Positions 16,551 to 25,182 of a stretch of 59,860 bases of DNA are shown one piece after another. The number at the start of each line of letters is the position of its first letter. Position 1 is the stretch's first letter. A program made the translations under genes and the position numbers. The stretch covers positions 1 to 59,860 of the forward strand of contig JAGXNO010000021.1 in assembly GCA_019894975.1 (NCBI GenBank), in the 5' to 3' direction. The notes under the pieces are model-generated. The model worked only from the letters and a program-made list of their open reading frames with translations. It searched no databases and was not told the DNA's origin. Origin of the DNA: Promethearchaeota archaeon (lineage in GTDB: Archaea; Asgardarchaeota; Lokiarchaeia; Sigyniarchaeales; SOKP01).

Positions 16551-17780
16551 TTATTTCTTTGTTAATTTCTCAATGGCAGAATCAATCATCTTCAATTTAG
16601 TTGAGAATTTTTCCATGAGTTCAACGAACTTATCGATATCAACTTCGTTATTTTCTTTCAGCAGCTTTAATTCATTTATTGTTCGAACGACCCCCGCTTT
16701 CTGATCGATTAATTTTTCTTTCTTGCTATAGGGAATTTTTTCTTCTAACTTCTTCCTCTGATATGTCTTAAATCTCTTTATATTTAAATCTTTAGGCACG
16801 AATTTAGTCAAATAGATTATATTCTTGGGAACAAAGGGAGCTAAGTTTTCAGGAATAATGATTATAGGTTCTGGGTCTTGTATCTTTTTGATGTCTTCAT
16901 AATCTAATGGTTCGACATCGCTTTGTTTAAGATTCTCATCTACAATGGATAAGTTTAGTTCAATACTTTCTTTTTCTTCAGTGGAAAGAGAAAGAGTTTT
17001 TAACATATCATCCCAAATATCTTTAGCTTTTACATAATACCATAAAGCTTTTTGGGTTAATTTTATAACTTTTTCTTTGTTGATGTTTGTTATTGATGAT
17101 TCAAAAGAGGCTTTGGCTTTTAGGTTGCAAGATTTTCCCATATCATAATGAAATTGAGCTCGTATTTGTTGTTTCTTTTTTTCATCATGTTGTTTCAAAT
17201 AAAACAATCTTTTTGATAACAAACTAAGTCCGGCATATAATTTCGAGGCAAAGTATATGTTATTATTCGTTTCTTCACGTAACGCGGCAATACTTTGGGC
17301 GAGAATCCTTGATTCTTCGGAATTTAATTCTAAATTTTCCGAATAAAGGGTAGTCCCTAAATCTCGTTGATCAACAACAGCAACACTGAAATATGCAGCA
17401 GTTTTGTACATTTTGCTACACTCTGTCATTGCAATTATTGCGTTTTCCCATGCTCCATCTTCTTCATATTTCTCAGAAAGTTGAGAATATGCTCTTGCCA
17501 TAACCCAAAGAACACGAGCGCATTCAAACATTAAATCTTGAATTTCAATTTCTTTGTTTGTTACCGGATCTTGGAAGACACTGGTAATGTCTAATTCCTT
17601 TAGGATTTCTTTATGGTTTTTTGTTTGATAATTATTATTAAGGGCTTTTGTATATTCTAAAACTAAATTTAAATCATCAAGATTAAAATGTTCCTCATCT
17701 TTTTCTATGGCTTCTTCAATTTTTTTAATTTTGAAATGAAGATACCTAATTCTTTGCATTACTTCTTCATTAAAGTACAT
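16551..17780 (-). CDS. Bro1-domain-like helical protein (ESCRT-type, Asgard)
   Basis: 409 residues, all helical. The region about 80-260 resembles the Bro1/ALIX domain. It has a helix ARVLWVMARAYSQLSEKYEE followed by AWENAIIAMTECSKMYKTAA, matching the helical-repeat pairs of Bro1 with the conserved LxNxxAxYSQL-like position. Further paired helices follow (ASKLYAGLSLLSKRLFYLKQ; QFHYDMGKSCNLKAKASFES). A proline-rich hinge (EPIIIIPENLAPFVPKN) leads to a basic segment and a C-terminal coiled coil (about 345-409). Eukaryotic Bro1 proteins bind ESCRT-III and ubiquitin, and Asgard genomes encode Bro1-like ESCRT partners. The assignment is by pattern and needs structure-based confirmation. Confidence 0.5.
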   Translation of the reverse strand: MYFNEEVMQRIRYLHFKIKKIEEAIEKDEEHFNLDDLNLVLEYTKALNNNYQTKNHKEILKELDITSVFQDPVTNKEIEIQDLMFECARVLWVMARAYSQLSEKYEEDGAWENAIIAMTECSKMYKTAAYFSVAVVDQRDLGTTLYSENLELNSEESRILAQSIAALREETNNNIYFASKLYAGLSLLSKRLFYLKQHDEKKKQQIRAQFHYDMGKSCNLKAKASFESSITNINKEKVIKLTQKALWYYVKAKDIWDDMLKTLSLSTEEKESIELNLSIVDENLKQSDVEPLDYEDIKKIQDPEPIIIIPENLAPFVPKNIIYLTKFVPKDLNIKRFKTYQRKKLEEKIPYSKKEKLIDQKAGVVRTINELKLLKENNEVDIDKFVELMEKFSTKLKMIDSAIEKLTKK

Positions 17781-18004
17781 CAGAACCAGTATTTTTTATT
17801 AGAGTTAAGTTAAATAACTATATTCAAAGTTTACTTTAAAACCTTTTGAATAGCACAGACCATCAATTTAAGTTCTGAAAAACTTCTATTCATGTAAATG
17901 TAAAATGAATTATTTTTGATAGAAAATATTTATAGTCCTCATTACTAATGGGATTTAGAAAGAAGTTAGAAAAAAGAAGAAAGTTTGAATTTTTGCCATT
18001 TATT

Positions 18005-19306
18005 ATGGGTAAGAGAATTTTTATTTTTGAATATGTTTCTGGCGGAGGGTTTAATAAAGATGAAATTCCAATTTCACTTTTTTGCGAAGGTTTTGGGATG
18101 TTAGTGGCTCTTATTAAAGATTTTAAATCGTTAGGATATGAAGTCTGCACCCTTATAGATTATAGAATTTACCATCTATCTACAATATTACCCAATGATA
18201 ATAGAATTATCGTTAAAAAAGATGATAATTTTCTGAATCATTTTAAAATCCTTGTTAAAGATTCGGATTATAGTTTTATTATCGCTCCAGATTCTAGAAA
18301 TGTCCTTTATAATTTAACTAGAATTGTAAAGAAATACAATAAAATTCTGCTAAGTATTGATTTAGAAGGAATTGTTATAGGTTCATCTAAGATGAATACT
18401 TACGATTTTTTTAAAAAAAATAAATTATTAACACCTAAAACCTATTTAATACCTTTTAAGAAAAACAAATTGGATAGTAATTTTATAATTCAGAAATTTG
18501 GTGATTTAAAAAAAACGATAATAATTAAGCCTGAAGATGGAGTTGGGGCAGAATCAATTTTTCTTTTTGAAACAAAAGAACAAATTGAGAATTTTTTTCA
18601 AGATTATTATTCTAAGATTGATACAAAAAGAAGTTATATTCTTCAAGAGTATATTGAGGGTAAGGATCTAAGCATCTCATTGATAGGCCTGCAAGAATCT
18701 TTAAATAATGAATTTAAAAATCCCTTTATATTAACAACTAACTCACAAAACGTTAACATTAAGAATCCAAAGTATGAATCTGAATATTTAGGGGGATACA
18801 CCCCTATAAACAATTATCAACAAATTACACGTGAATTAACTGAAATTTTAGAAAAAGTTGATTTGTCATCGTTTTCAGGTTATTTTGGGATTGATTTAAT
18901 TAGAAGTGAGGATTCCAAATATTATTTTATTGAAATTAATCCTAGGCTAACGACCTCGTATATAGGAATAAGAAATGTATTGAATCAAAATCCTTCAAAA
19001 TTAATTTTAGAATCAAATTTAGGTCACTCAATGCCTAGGGATCTTAAAGTACAGTTTACTTCAATTTTTAGGAGATTGGATTTGGAGTATATGAAGTCTA
19101 ATCTTGGTAAGGAATTGAAAGTGGATTTGATCAATCATTTAATGAGATTAATACCTGAATTAGTTACACCACCTATTTCATTGAATGAATCAAACCAATT
19201 CACCTGTTTCATTGCAACCAAAACAAAAGATTTAACTTCTTCTAACAGAAGAATGCAAAAAATACATCAAATATTACGGACTCTAAGTTTTGAGATTGTT
19301 AAATAA
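18005..19306 (+). CDS. ATP-grasp ligase, MfnD-like (tyramine-glutamate ligase family)
   Basis: 433 residues from the ATG at 18005. The N-terminus KRIFIFEYVSGGGF, then EGFGMLVALIKDFKSLGYEV and TLIDYR, is the signature of the archaeal family containing tyramine:L-glutamate ligase of methanofuran biosynthesis. The ATP-grasp part follows, with IIIKPEDGVGAESI (nucleotide lysine) and a metal-binding YFIEINPRLTTSYIG. A longer frame starts at 17948, but a TATA-like ATATTTATAG only 13 nt before that ATG favours the internal start. Substrate specificity is inferred. Together with mtxX it suggests C1 (H4MPT/methanofuran) metabolism. Confidence 0.72.
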   Translation: MGKRIFIFEYVSGGGFNKDEIPISLFCEGFGMLVALIKDFKSLGYEVCTLIDYRIYHLSTILPNDNRIIVKKDDNFLNHFKILVKDSDYSFIIAPDSRNVLYNLTRIVKKYNKILLSIDLEGIVIGSSKMNTYDFFKKNKLLTPKTYLIPFKKNKLDSNFIIQKFGDLKKTIIIKPEDGVGAESIFLFETKEQIENFFQDYYSKIDTKRSYILQEYIEGKDLSISLIGLQESLNNEFKNPFILTTNSQNVNIKNPKYESEYLGGYTPINNYQQITRELTEILEKVDLSSFSGYFGIDLIRSEDSKYYFIEINPRLTTSYIGIRNVLNQNPSKLILESNLGHSMPRDLKVQFTSIFRRLDLEYMKSNLGKELKVDLINHLMRLIPELVTPPISLNESNQFTCFIATKTKDLTSSNRRMQKIHQILRTLSFEIVK

Positions 19307-20180
19307 AGGTTAACATTATTAAGGTGAAGGGAAGCATATGTAACAATAGAGCTATTATAAATCCATTCTCAATTTTTAATCCTTTCTTTACATATAGACT
19401 ATAAGAAAGTAGCCATAATGACCATACTTGAAAGATAATCATCAAGATATTATCTGTAAAATTAAACACATTTATGGAAATAAGCTCTGTAAATTCAAAA
19501 ATAGTGTGAATTATGAGATAAAAAATCATTGGAAATTGAATTAACGCGAAAGAAATTAAAAACCTAAGTGTATTCTCGTTTTTCTTATATAATATGCGCA
19601 CAATAGTTTCCACTATTATAAAGAAAGTAAAGAAATTTAAAATAAAGCTTATTTTACTTAATAATCGAAAGAATAATGGCAGAGTGTTTTGATTAGTCTC
19701 AAGGAAAATTAATAAAAAGGAGCTAAGTCCATTTAAATTGCAGAAAATGGCGCCTAGTATAATTATCGAAAGAGATATTAATATCGTATAGATTCTATCT
19801 TCTTCTTTAAATAGAATAAATCGTTTTAAGGTTAAAACCATTGACTTCTTTAGAAATGAAGCTCTAAGATCTTTTTGTGGAGTTTTGATTGAATCAATAT
19901 TATCTTTCAAGGAATTGTAGGCATAAACACCCAATTCTTTTAAATAATATTTTTTATCTTCCTTTTGTTCAATTAGTTCTGATAATGTTTCTAGATGGTG
20001 ATATATCGTACCTGTGCTTACTTCTAACTCTTTTTTTAGATAAGTAAAGGAGGTAAATTTGTTATCCCCAATGATTTTAATGATATTTCTTCGAATTTCA
20101 TGACCGAGAGCATAATAAAAACTTGATTCTAAGTCTAAGTCTTTACGATCTTTTGAATTTTCCTTGTTTTCTTTGCTGAT
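19299..20180 (-). CDS. Winged-helix plus membrane protein, apparent ATC start
   Basis: 293 residues if translation begins at the ATC at 20180-20178. The reading frame from there (SKENKENSKDRKDLDLESSF) runs straight into a winged-helix domain: YYALGHEIRRNIIKIIGDNK, YLKKELEVSTGTIYHHLETL, then KKYYLKELGVYAYNSL. After it come about five membrane helices. No ATG, GTG or TTG exists before codon 83, which is in the middle of the domain's end. A strong SD GGAGGT lies 9 nt before the ATC. The upstream gene ends in the same frame, with TAA inside the SD. It is probably a membrane-anchored transcription regulator. The 8-nt 3' overlap with the MfnD-like gene is convergent. Confidence 0.65.
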   Translation of the reverse strand: MSKENKENSKDRKDLDLESSFYYALGHEIRRNIIKIIGDNKFTSFTYLKKELEVSTGTIYHHLETLSELIEQKEDKKYYLKELGVYAYNSLKDNIDSIKTPQKDLRASFLKKSMVLTLKRFILFKEEDRIYTILISLSIIILGAIFCNLNGLSSFLLIFLETNQNTLPLFFRLLSKISFILNFFTFFIIVETIVRILYKKNENTLRFLISFALIQFPMIFYLIIHTIFEFTELISINVFNFTDNILMIIFQVWSLWLLSYSLYVKKGLKIENGFIIALLLHMLPFTLIMLTFI

Positions 20181-20186
20181 AGCTAA

Positions 20187-20606
20187 TTAACCTCCTGATG
20201 GATTTTCTAATGTAGTTAAAACATAAATTAAATTAATCAAAATTAAAAGAAAGCCAAAAATCCCTAAATAGAGTCCGATTCTTGCATCAGAGATAAATTC
20301 AATCTCTTGAGTAATATGATCAATAAAGAAGAGAAGTTGAAATCCTATTCCTACAAAAGATAAAATTATGGATTTAATCCTATATTCTGAATTAAATATA
20401 ACTAAACCGTTTGCTATAAGGCAAATAACTCCGCTTATAATTGGAAAAAGAAATAAGAATGAATCTTCAATTTGTGAATCAGTAACTATAACATATAATT
20501 CAATTAAATTATAATCTGAAAACCAAGAGAAAAACTCGGAAAATATTAGGAGAATTGGGCCACTTAAACCCAGAAGCAATACGAGATATATGTTTTTAGG
20601 TTTCAT
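20187..20606 (-). CDS. Four-helix membrane protein upstream of the winged-helix gene
   Basis: 139 residues from the ATG at 20606 (a TTG lies three codons upstream). Four hydrophobic segments: YLVLLLGLSGPILLIFSEFF, a central FLFLFPIISGVICLIANGLV, IILSFVGIGFQLLFF and LYLGIFGFLLILINLIYVL. A TATA-like ATTATAAATA lies about 20 bp before the ATG, so the mRNA may be nearly leaderless. The gene ends ENPSGG-TAA and the following gene continues in the same frame. No family is recognised. A membrane partner of the downstream regulator is a reasonable guess. Confidence 0.55.
   Translation of the reverse strand: MKPKNIYLVLLLGLSGPILLIFSEFFSWFSDYNLIELYVIVTDSQIEDSFLFLFPIISGVICLIANGLVIFNSEYRIKSIILSFVGIGFQLLFFIDHITQEIEFISDARIGLYLGIFGFLLILINLIYVLTTLENPSGG
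20190..20195 (-). promoter_or_regulatory. Strong SD (GGAGGT) preceding an ATC codon
   Basis: On the minus strand GGAGGT overlaps the last codons of the upstream gene and lies 9 nt before the ATC at 20180. This is the spacing expected for initiation, and it is what selects the ATC as the likely start of the winged-helix gene. Confidence 0.6.
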
Positions 20607-20755
20607 TGAGAGCAAATTTTGTATTATTTATAATCTTTAAAAAACCATAATTGAAAAACTTTAAAAATTCAAAAAGAATAATATTAAAATAAATTTTGAA
20701 AATATTAATTTAACTTGGATATCTCATTATAAAATAATTAAATTCCCCAATCATT

Positions 20756-22144
20756 ATGACGGATATAGAAACGGAATCAACGGAATCACCTCCACTTTTC
20801 AATTATCTTAAGCAAGAAATTCCTCTTGAAGATTTAAAGGATTATGCTTCACCTAGGCGTATTCAATCAATTGATTTTGTAAAAGGATTTGCAATCATTT
20901 TTATAATGCTTGCTCACACAGCTTCAGGCTGGCTAAACTCTGAATCAAGATACTTGTATGGGATTCTTTTTACTCTACTTGATATTCTTGGACCTTCATT
21001 GTTTGTTTTCCTTTCAGCATTGAGCGTAATATTTAGTATAAAAAGGAAGGAAGGTATTTTACCGCAAAAAATAATCAGAAACCGTATTTTCACAAGAGGT
21101 ATAGTCATGATTGTTATTGGGATGTTGACAAATATCGTTGTTCTCGAAGGAGAAGAGGTAAAGGTTGCAATTTGGGGATGGAACATCATCACCTTTCTCG
21201 GATTCTCTCAAATTTTTTCATTTTATATTTTAAAATTAAAAAAAACTAATCGGATTATACTAGGATTAGTAATTATTATTTTATCCCCTCTGATTAGAGC
21301 CATTCTCTATGAAGGAAAAGAAGCAGGAAATATCTTATTGACCATTGTTCATTATTTTATAACATCTCCTACACCTCATCTGACTTTTTTCCCTTATATT
21401 TCGTATATTTTTATCTCAACAATTTTTGGTGAATATATTTACGACGCGATGAATAAGGGAACAAAAGATGCCTACATAGGATTATTCCGCATTTTCTTGG
21501 TGTGGGGGATATTTTTTGTAGCAATAGGAATTTTCTTCTATTTTCCAAACGGTCTTAGTTTAACTAACTGGCAACCTGGTTGGGCACTACAAACCGCTGA
21601 TTCTATGGTAGGGGGATTATCTGAATATCCACATCTAAGATTATTAGATACTGCAAATAATCAAGACTTTTTTACAATCCCAGGGGTACCACTTTTTTTA
21701 ATAAGATGTACATCTGCAAACATGTTTTATAACCAAGGGTGTGCATTAATTATCATTGCAGTTTTCTTTTATTTTATTGATATTAAAAACAAATCAAATA
21801 GTTTTATCAATATGCTAATATATTATGGAAAAGTTTCATTGAGCTTATTCTTGCTTCATTTCTTATTTATCCCTATCTTTTTCAGTCAGTTTAATATCAC
21901 ATTTTTCCTAATAGTTGGTATTGCATATTTGGGATTTATGGGGATTTTCATGTATATTTGGAACGAATTTGGGCGTGGTGTTGGCTCTCCGGAATGGTTG
22001 ATGGTCCAGATGGGTAGAATCGGTCAGAAATCTGGTGAAGCTGTAGTGAAAACAACTAAAATAGTCTACAATAAGATTAAAAAGGAAAGAGTAAAAAAAA
22101 TGGAAGACTTCATGAAGAAATTATCGAAAGATGATGAAAAATAA
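20756..22144 (+). CDS. Multi-pass membrane acyltransferase-like protein (HGSNAT/DUF1624-like), copy 1
   Basis: 462 residues with about ten membrane helices. The N-terminal motif RIQSIDFVKGFAIIFIMLAH, with its histidine at the end of helix 1, resembles the SIDxxRGxAI...H signature of heparan-alpha-glucosaminide N-acetyltransferase/acyltransferase-3-like proteins, which move acyl groups onto sugars across the membrane. The next helix pair LDILGPSLFVFLSALSVIFS and RNRIFTRGI are shared with the paralogue at 23684. The C-terminus is a charged cytoplasmic tail. Together with the GT87 gene between them it suggests modification of a surface glycan or lipid. The acceptor is unknown. Confidence 0.6.
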   Translation: MTDIETESTESPPLFNYLKQEIPLEDLKDYASPRRIQSIDFVKGFAIIFIMLAHTASGWLNSESRYLYGILFTLLDILGPSLFVFLSALSVIFSIKRKEGILPQKIIRNRIFTRGIVMIVIGMLTNIVVLEGEEVKVAIWGWNIITFLGFSQIFSFYILKLKKTNRIILGLVIIILSPLIRAILYEGKEAGNILLTIVHYFITSPTPHLTFFPYISYIFISTIFGEYIYDAMNKGTKDAYIGLFRIFLVWGIFFVAIGIFFYFPNGLSLTNWQPGWALQTADSMVGGLSEYPHLRLLDTANNQDFFTIPGVPLFLIRCTSANMFYNQGCALIIIAVFFYFIDIKNKSNSFINMLIYYGKVSLSLFLLHFLFIPIFFSQFNITFFLIVGIAYLGFMGIFMYIWNEFGRGVGSPEWLMVQMGRIGQKSGEAVVKTTKIVYNKIKKERVKKMEDFMKKLSKDDEK

Positions 22145-22220
22145 AATAACTAATCTATCTTACTATTTTTTAATTATCAAAAAATTATTTAGTATCTAAT
22201 TATTACAAATAGAATAATTT

Positions 22221-23504
22221 ATGAATAAAACTCAAACGTTTCTATTTATAGCTATATTTGCTAACACGATTTATCTGTTAATTACCTTTATTTTCTTCTA
22301 CTTCTTGGATAATCCTGTAATGAGTTTTGAAAATAATGATTACAAAACCTTCCATGACGCGGGTTTAATAATCTTAGAGGATTTGCCTGATTTATATGAT
22401 CCTTCACTTTATTTATTTCCATTCAGGTATTTTCCTCTTTCTGCTTATTTTTTTATACCTTTCTCTTTATTGGGGTTAAAAGGGGGGTATTTTGCCTTTC
22501 AAATTTTCAATTTTTTTTTAAATTTTATAAATATGTATTTAATTTTTAAAATAGTTCAGATTTATAAAAATATAAATCCAAAGATAGATCTCCGTTATAA
22601 ATTAGATTCCCCGAGACAAATCTTCAGTCATTCTGAAAATGAGTCAATACTTCATCAAAATGCAGTATATTTAATAATGGCAGCACAATTTATGAATTAT
22701 TTCTTAGGACAGATAAATATTTTAGTAACTTTTTTCACTCTTGCTTCTGTTTTTTATTTTTTGAAAGGTGGAACTAAAAATGATTTGTTGGGGGGATTTT
22801 TTTTGGGGTTTGGGATTCTATTTAAACCAACTTTAATTCTAATTCTGCCGTTTATAATCCCTTTAACTTATAACCGAAATAATAAGAAACTTCTTTTCGG
22901 TTTAAATCAAACAATTCTAAGGTTTTGTGGAACAATTGTCTTATTAGTAATCTCTGGAATATTTTTCCTAATCTATCCTAAGATGTTAACTGATTTTATT
23001 GAAGTTAATTTTGCGGGGAAATATACTTCTAATCTTGGGGATGATGTAGGAATTAATCCCTCTTTTAGTTTAACAAGAATTGTTTTAACCTTCTTCGGTC
23101 TAATTGGATTGAACTTTAGTAATTTTTTAGTGTTTATTGCAATAATGTTTCTATTTTGGCTTCCAATGTATTTTCTTTATATTTCCTCATCAGACCAATC
23201 AAATAGGTTAATTTTTGGTTATTTTGCGGGAATTCTCATAATTTCAATAGTATATTTCGACACTTGGCCTCATCATCTCATAGTATTAGCTCCATTTTTA
23301 ATTCTCTTCATCATTTTAAATAAAGATTTTGAACGCATTAACGCTGTTAAATCTATACATTACCTACTTGTTACAATAATATTAGGTTTCTGGCTGTTAT
23401 TTTATTTAACTTATAAAATTTTCCCATTCAACATAGGTGGGCTTGTATTACTAATACTCCTATATTATAATGTGTTAATGTACTTTAGAAACAAACACCA
23501 TTAA
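22221..23504 (+). CDS. GT87-family (DUF2029) polyprenyl-phosphate-sugar glycosyltransferase
   Basis: 427 residues, about ten membrane helices. The first loop has the GT-C type acidic motif YKTFHDAGLIILEDLPDLYD and FRYFPLSAYFFIPFSLLG, as in GT87 enzymes that use polyprenyl-phosphate-mannose. A later QINILVTFFTLASVFYFLKG and LGFGILFKPTLILILPF are also typical. It acts on the outer face of the cytoplasmic membrane. Flanked by two paralogous acyltransferase-like genes, it probably belongs to a surface glycoconjugate pathway. Confidence 0.7.
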   Translation: MNKTQTFLFIAIFANTIYLLITFIFFYFLDNPVMSFENNDYKTFHDAGLIILEDLPDLYDPSLYLFPFRYFPLSAYFFIPFSLLGLKGGYFAFQIFNFFLNFINMYLIFKIVQIYKNINPKIDLRYKLDSPRQIFSHSENESILHQNAVYLIMAAQFMNYFLGQINILVTFFTLASVFYFLKGGTKNDLLGGFFLGFGILFKPTLILILPFIIPLTYNRNNKKLLFGLNQTILRFCGTIVLLVISGIFFLIYPKMLTDFIEVNFAGKYTSNLGDDVGINPSFSLTRIVLTFFGLIGLNFSNFLVFIAIMFLFWLPMYFLYISSSDQSNRLIFGYFAGILIISIVYFDTWPHHLIVLAPFLILFIILNKDFERINAVKSIHYLLVTIILGFWLLFYLTYKIFPFNIGGLVLLILLYYNVLMYFRNKHH

Positions 23505-23683
23505 AAATGGTTTAAAACAACAAAAATTCAAAAAAACTCCTTTCTTTCTAAAGGAAACCAATTTAAACCTTAATATTTATTATGATTTATGTCCTAAATA
23601 AAAATATATAAATATTTAATTAGGAAATTAAATTTTTTTCTTTAATTTCAAAGTAGATAAAAATAAATCCTAGAAGAATTCAA

Positions 23684-24913
23684 ATGTCAAATTCCAACCA
23701 TATTAAACAGGATGCAGAAAGTATTGAAATTCCTACTGAAGGATTTGCAGATAATTCAAAAGCAAAAAGAATTGCGTCAATAGATTTTGTAAAAGGCATT
23801 GCAATGGTATTTATTATTTTAGCCCATGCAGCGCTTGCCTGGCTTGATGATGATTGGCGTTATATCTATGGACTTGTTTTTTCTTTCTTAGATATATTAG
23901 GACCTTCTTTATTTGTCTTTTTATCCGCACTTAGTGTGATTTTTAGTATCAAGAAAAAGAAAGAGAGGGTATCAGAAAAAATGATTCGGAATCGAATTTT
24001 TACTCGAGGTATCATAATAATCATTATCGGAATCTTATTTAATCCAATGTCGTTATACACTTCAGGAGTAAGTGTTGGTTTTCCTCTTAACTTATGGGGC
24101 TGGAATTTTCTAGTATTTATTGGATTTTCCCAGATATTTTCTTATTATGTCTTAAAAATCAAAAAAGTACCACGTGTGATAATAGGAGTAACAATAATTG
24201 TAATTTCACCTTTTATCCGGGATTTTCTCTTTATTAATAAGGATCTTAATCCTGGAATCTGGATTTTACATTTCCTCATAACTTCCCCTCTCCCTCAAGT
24301 TCCTTTTCTCCCTTGGGCTGCAATTTGTTTTATTTCTACGCTATTTGGCGAATACTTATATGAAGCAATGATTAAAGGCACCAAAGAAGCTTATTATCGC
24401 TTATTTCGAATATTTGCTTATAGTGGAATTGCGCTCGTTGTAACAGGACTTATATTAGGATGGGGTAGGCACACACCTGCCACACTGGACGTATCAGAAT
24501 ACTTACACTTAGATCTACTTAGAATTGCAAATCAACAAGATTATTATCATTTTGATGGTATGCCAGATTTCATGATCAGGAGTACTATGGCGAATATGTT
24601 TTATAACCTAGGGGCAGCTTTATTTCTTATTGCCATAAGTTTTTACTTTATAGATATTAAGGGAAAAGAAAATAACGTAATTAAGATGGTAATTTTTTAT
24701 GGGAAAACCAGTCTATCACTATTTTTAATTCAATATTTGTTTCTTCCTCTCTTTATTGGCCAATTCTCAATAATATTTTACCCTATTGTATGGGTTGGAT
24801 ATTGTGGATTTCTAGGGCTATTAATGTATGTATGGTATAAATTTTTCGATGGAGTAGGCAGTCCTGAATGGTTGATGACTAAACTTGGAACAATGGGACA
24901 AAAATCTAAATAA
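23684..24913 (+). CDS. Multi-pass membrane acyltransferase-like protein (HGSNAT/DUF1624-like), copy 2
   Basis: 409 residues. Paralogue of the 20756 gene: the same KRIASIDFVKGIAMVFIILA-H start, LDILGPSLFVFLSALSVIFS, RNRIFTRGI, STLFGEYLYEAM and GVGSPEWLM near the end. It has a shorter N-terminus and lacks the long basic C-terminal tail of copy 1. It has its own promoter region: the 180 bp upstream contain several TATA-like runs. Function is inferred as for copy 1. Confidence 0.6.
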   Translation: MSNSNHIKQDAESIEIPTEGFADNSKAKRIASIDFVKGIAMVFIILAHAALAWLDDDWRYIYGLVFSFLDILGPSLFVFLSALSVIFSIKKKKERVSEKMIRNRIFTRGIIIIIIGILFNPMSLYTSGVSVGFPLNLWGWNFLVFIGFSQIFSYYVLKIKKVPRVIIGVTIIVISPFIRDFLFINKDLNPGIWILHFLITSPLPQVPFLPWAAICFISTLFGEYLYEAMIKGTKEAYYRLFRIFAYSGIALVVTGLILGWGRHTPATLDVSEYLHLDLLRIANQQDYYHFDGMPDFMIRSTMANMFYNLGAALFLIAISFYFIDIKGKENNVIKMVIFYGKTSLSLFLIQYLFLPLFIGQFSIIFYPIVWVGYCGFLGLLMYVWYKFFDGVGSPEWLMTKLGTMGQKSK

Positions 24914-25150
24914 CTTATTAATAAAATCTTATTTAGTATCCCCTTTGTTAATTCAGGTAGAATTAATCCTAGAACATTAAGTAATCTTCAACGAATTCAT
25001 GAATGGGGTTATAAGATTTTTACTTTTTATAAATATATAAATATCTTACAAGAATAATATGAAATATGAATAAGTGAATTTTTATTACTATAATTCATTA
25101 TTTTCATATTAAATCAAATTAAAAAAAATTTTAATTTCTAAGTATAGATA

Positions 25151-25175
25151 TTTAATATATATTTTTAGTAAGGAG
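25151..25175 (+). promoter_or_regulatory. Promoter/SD region of the small GTPase
   Basis: A TATA-like TTTAATATAT at 25151-25160 is followed by AAGGAG at 25170-25175, 7 nt before the ATG at 25183. The clear SD indicates a gene under selection for expression, which argues against a long-dead pseudogene. Confidence 0.45.
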
Positions 25176-25182
25176 CTTAAAT

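Noticed and set aside
23606..23636. Inverted repeat TTTAATT/AATTAAA upstream of the second acyltransferase
   Set aside because: Entirely A/T and short. Expected frequently in this AT-rich sequence.
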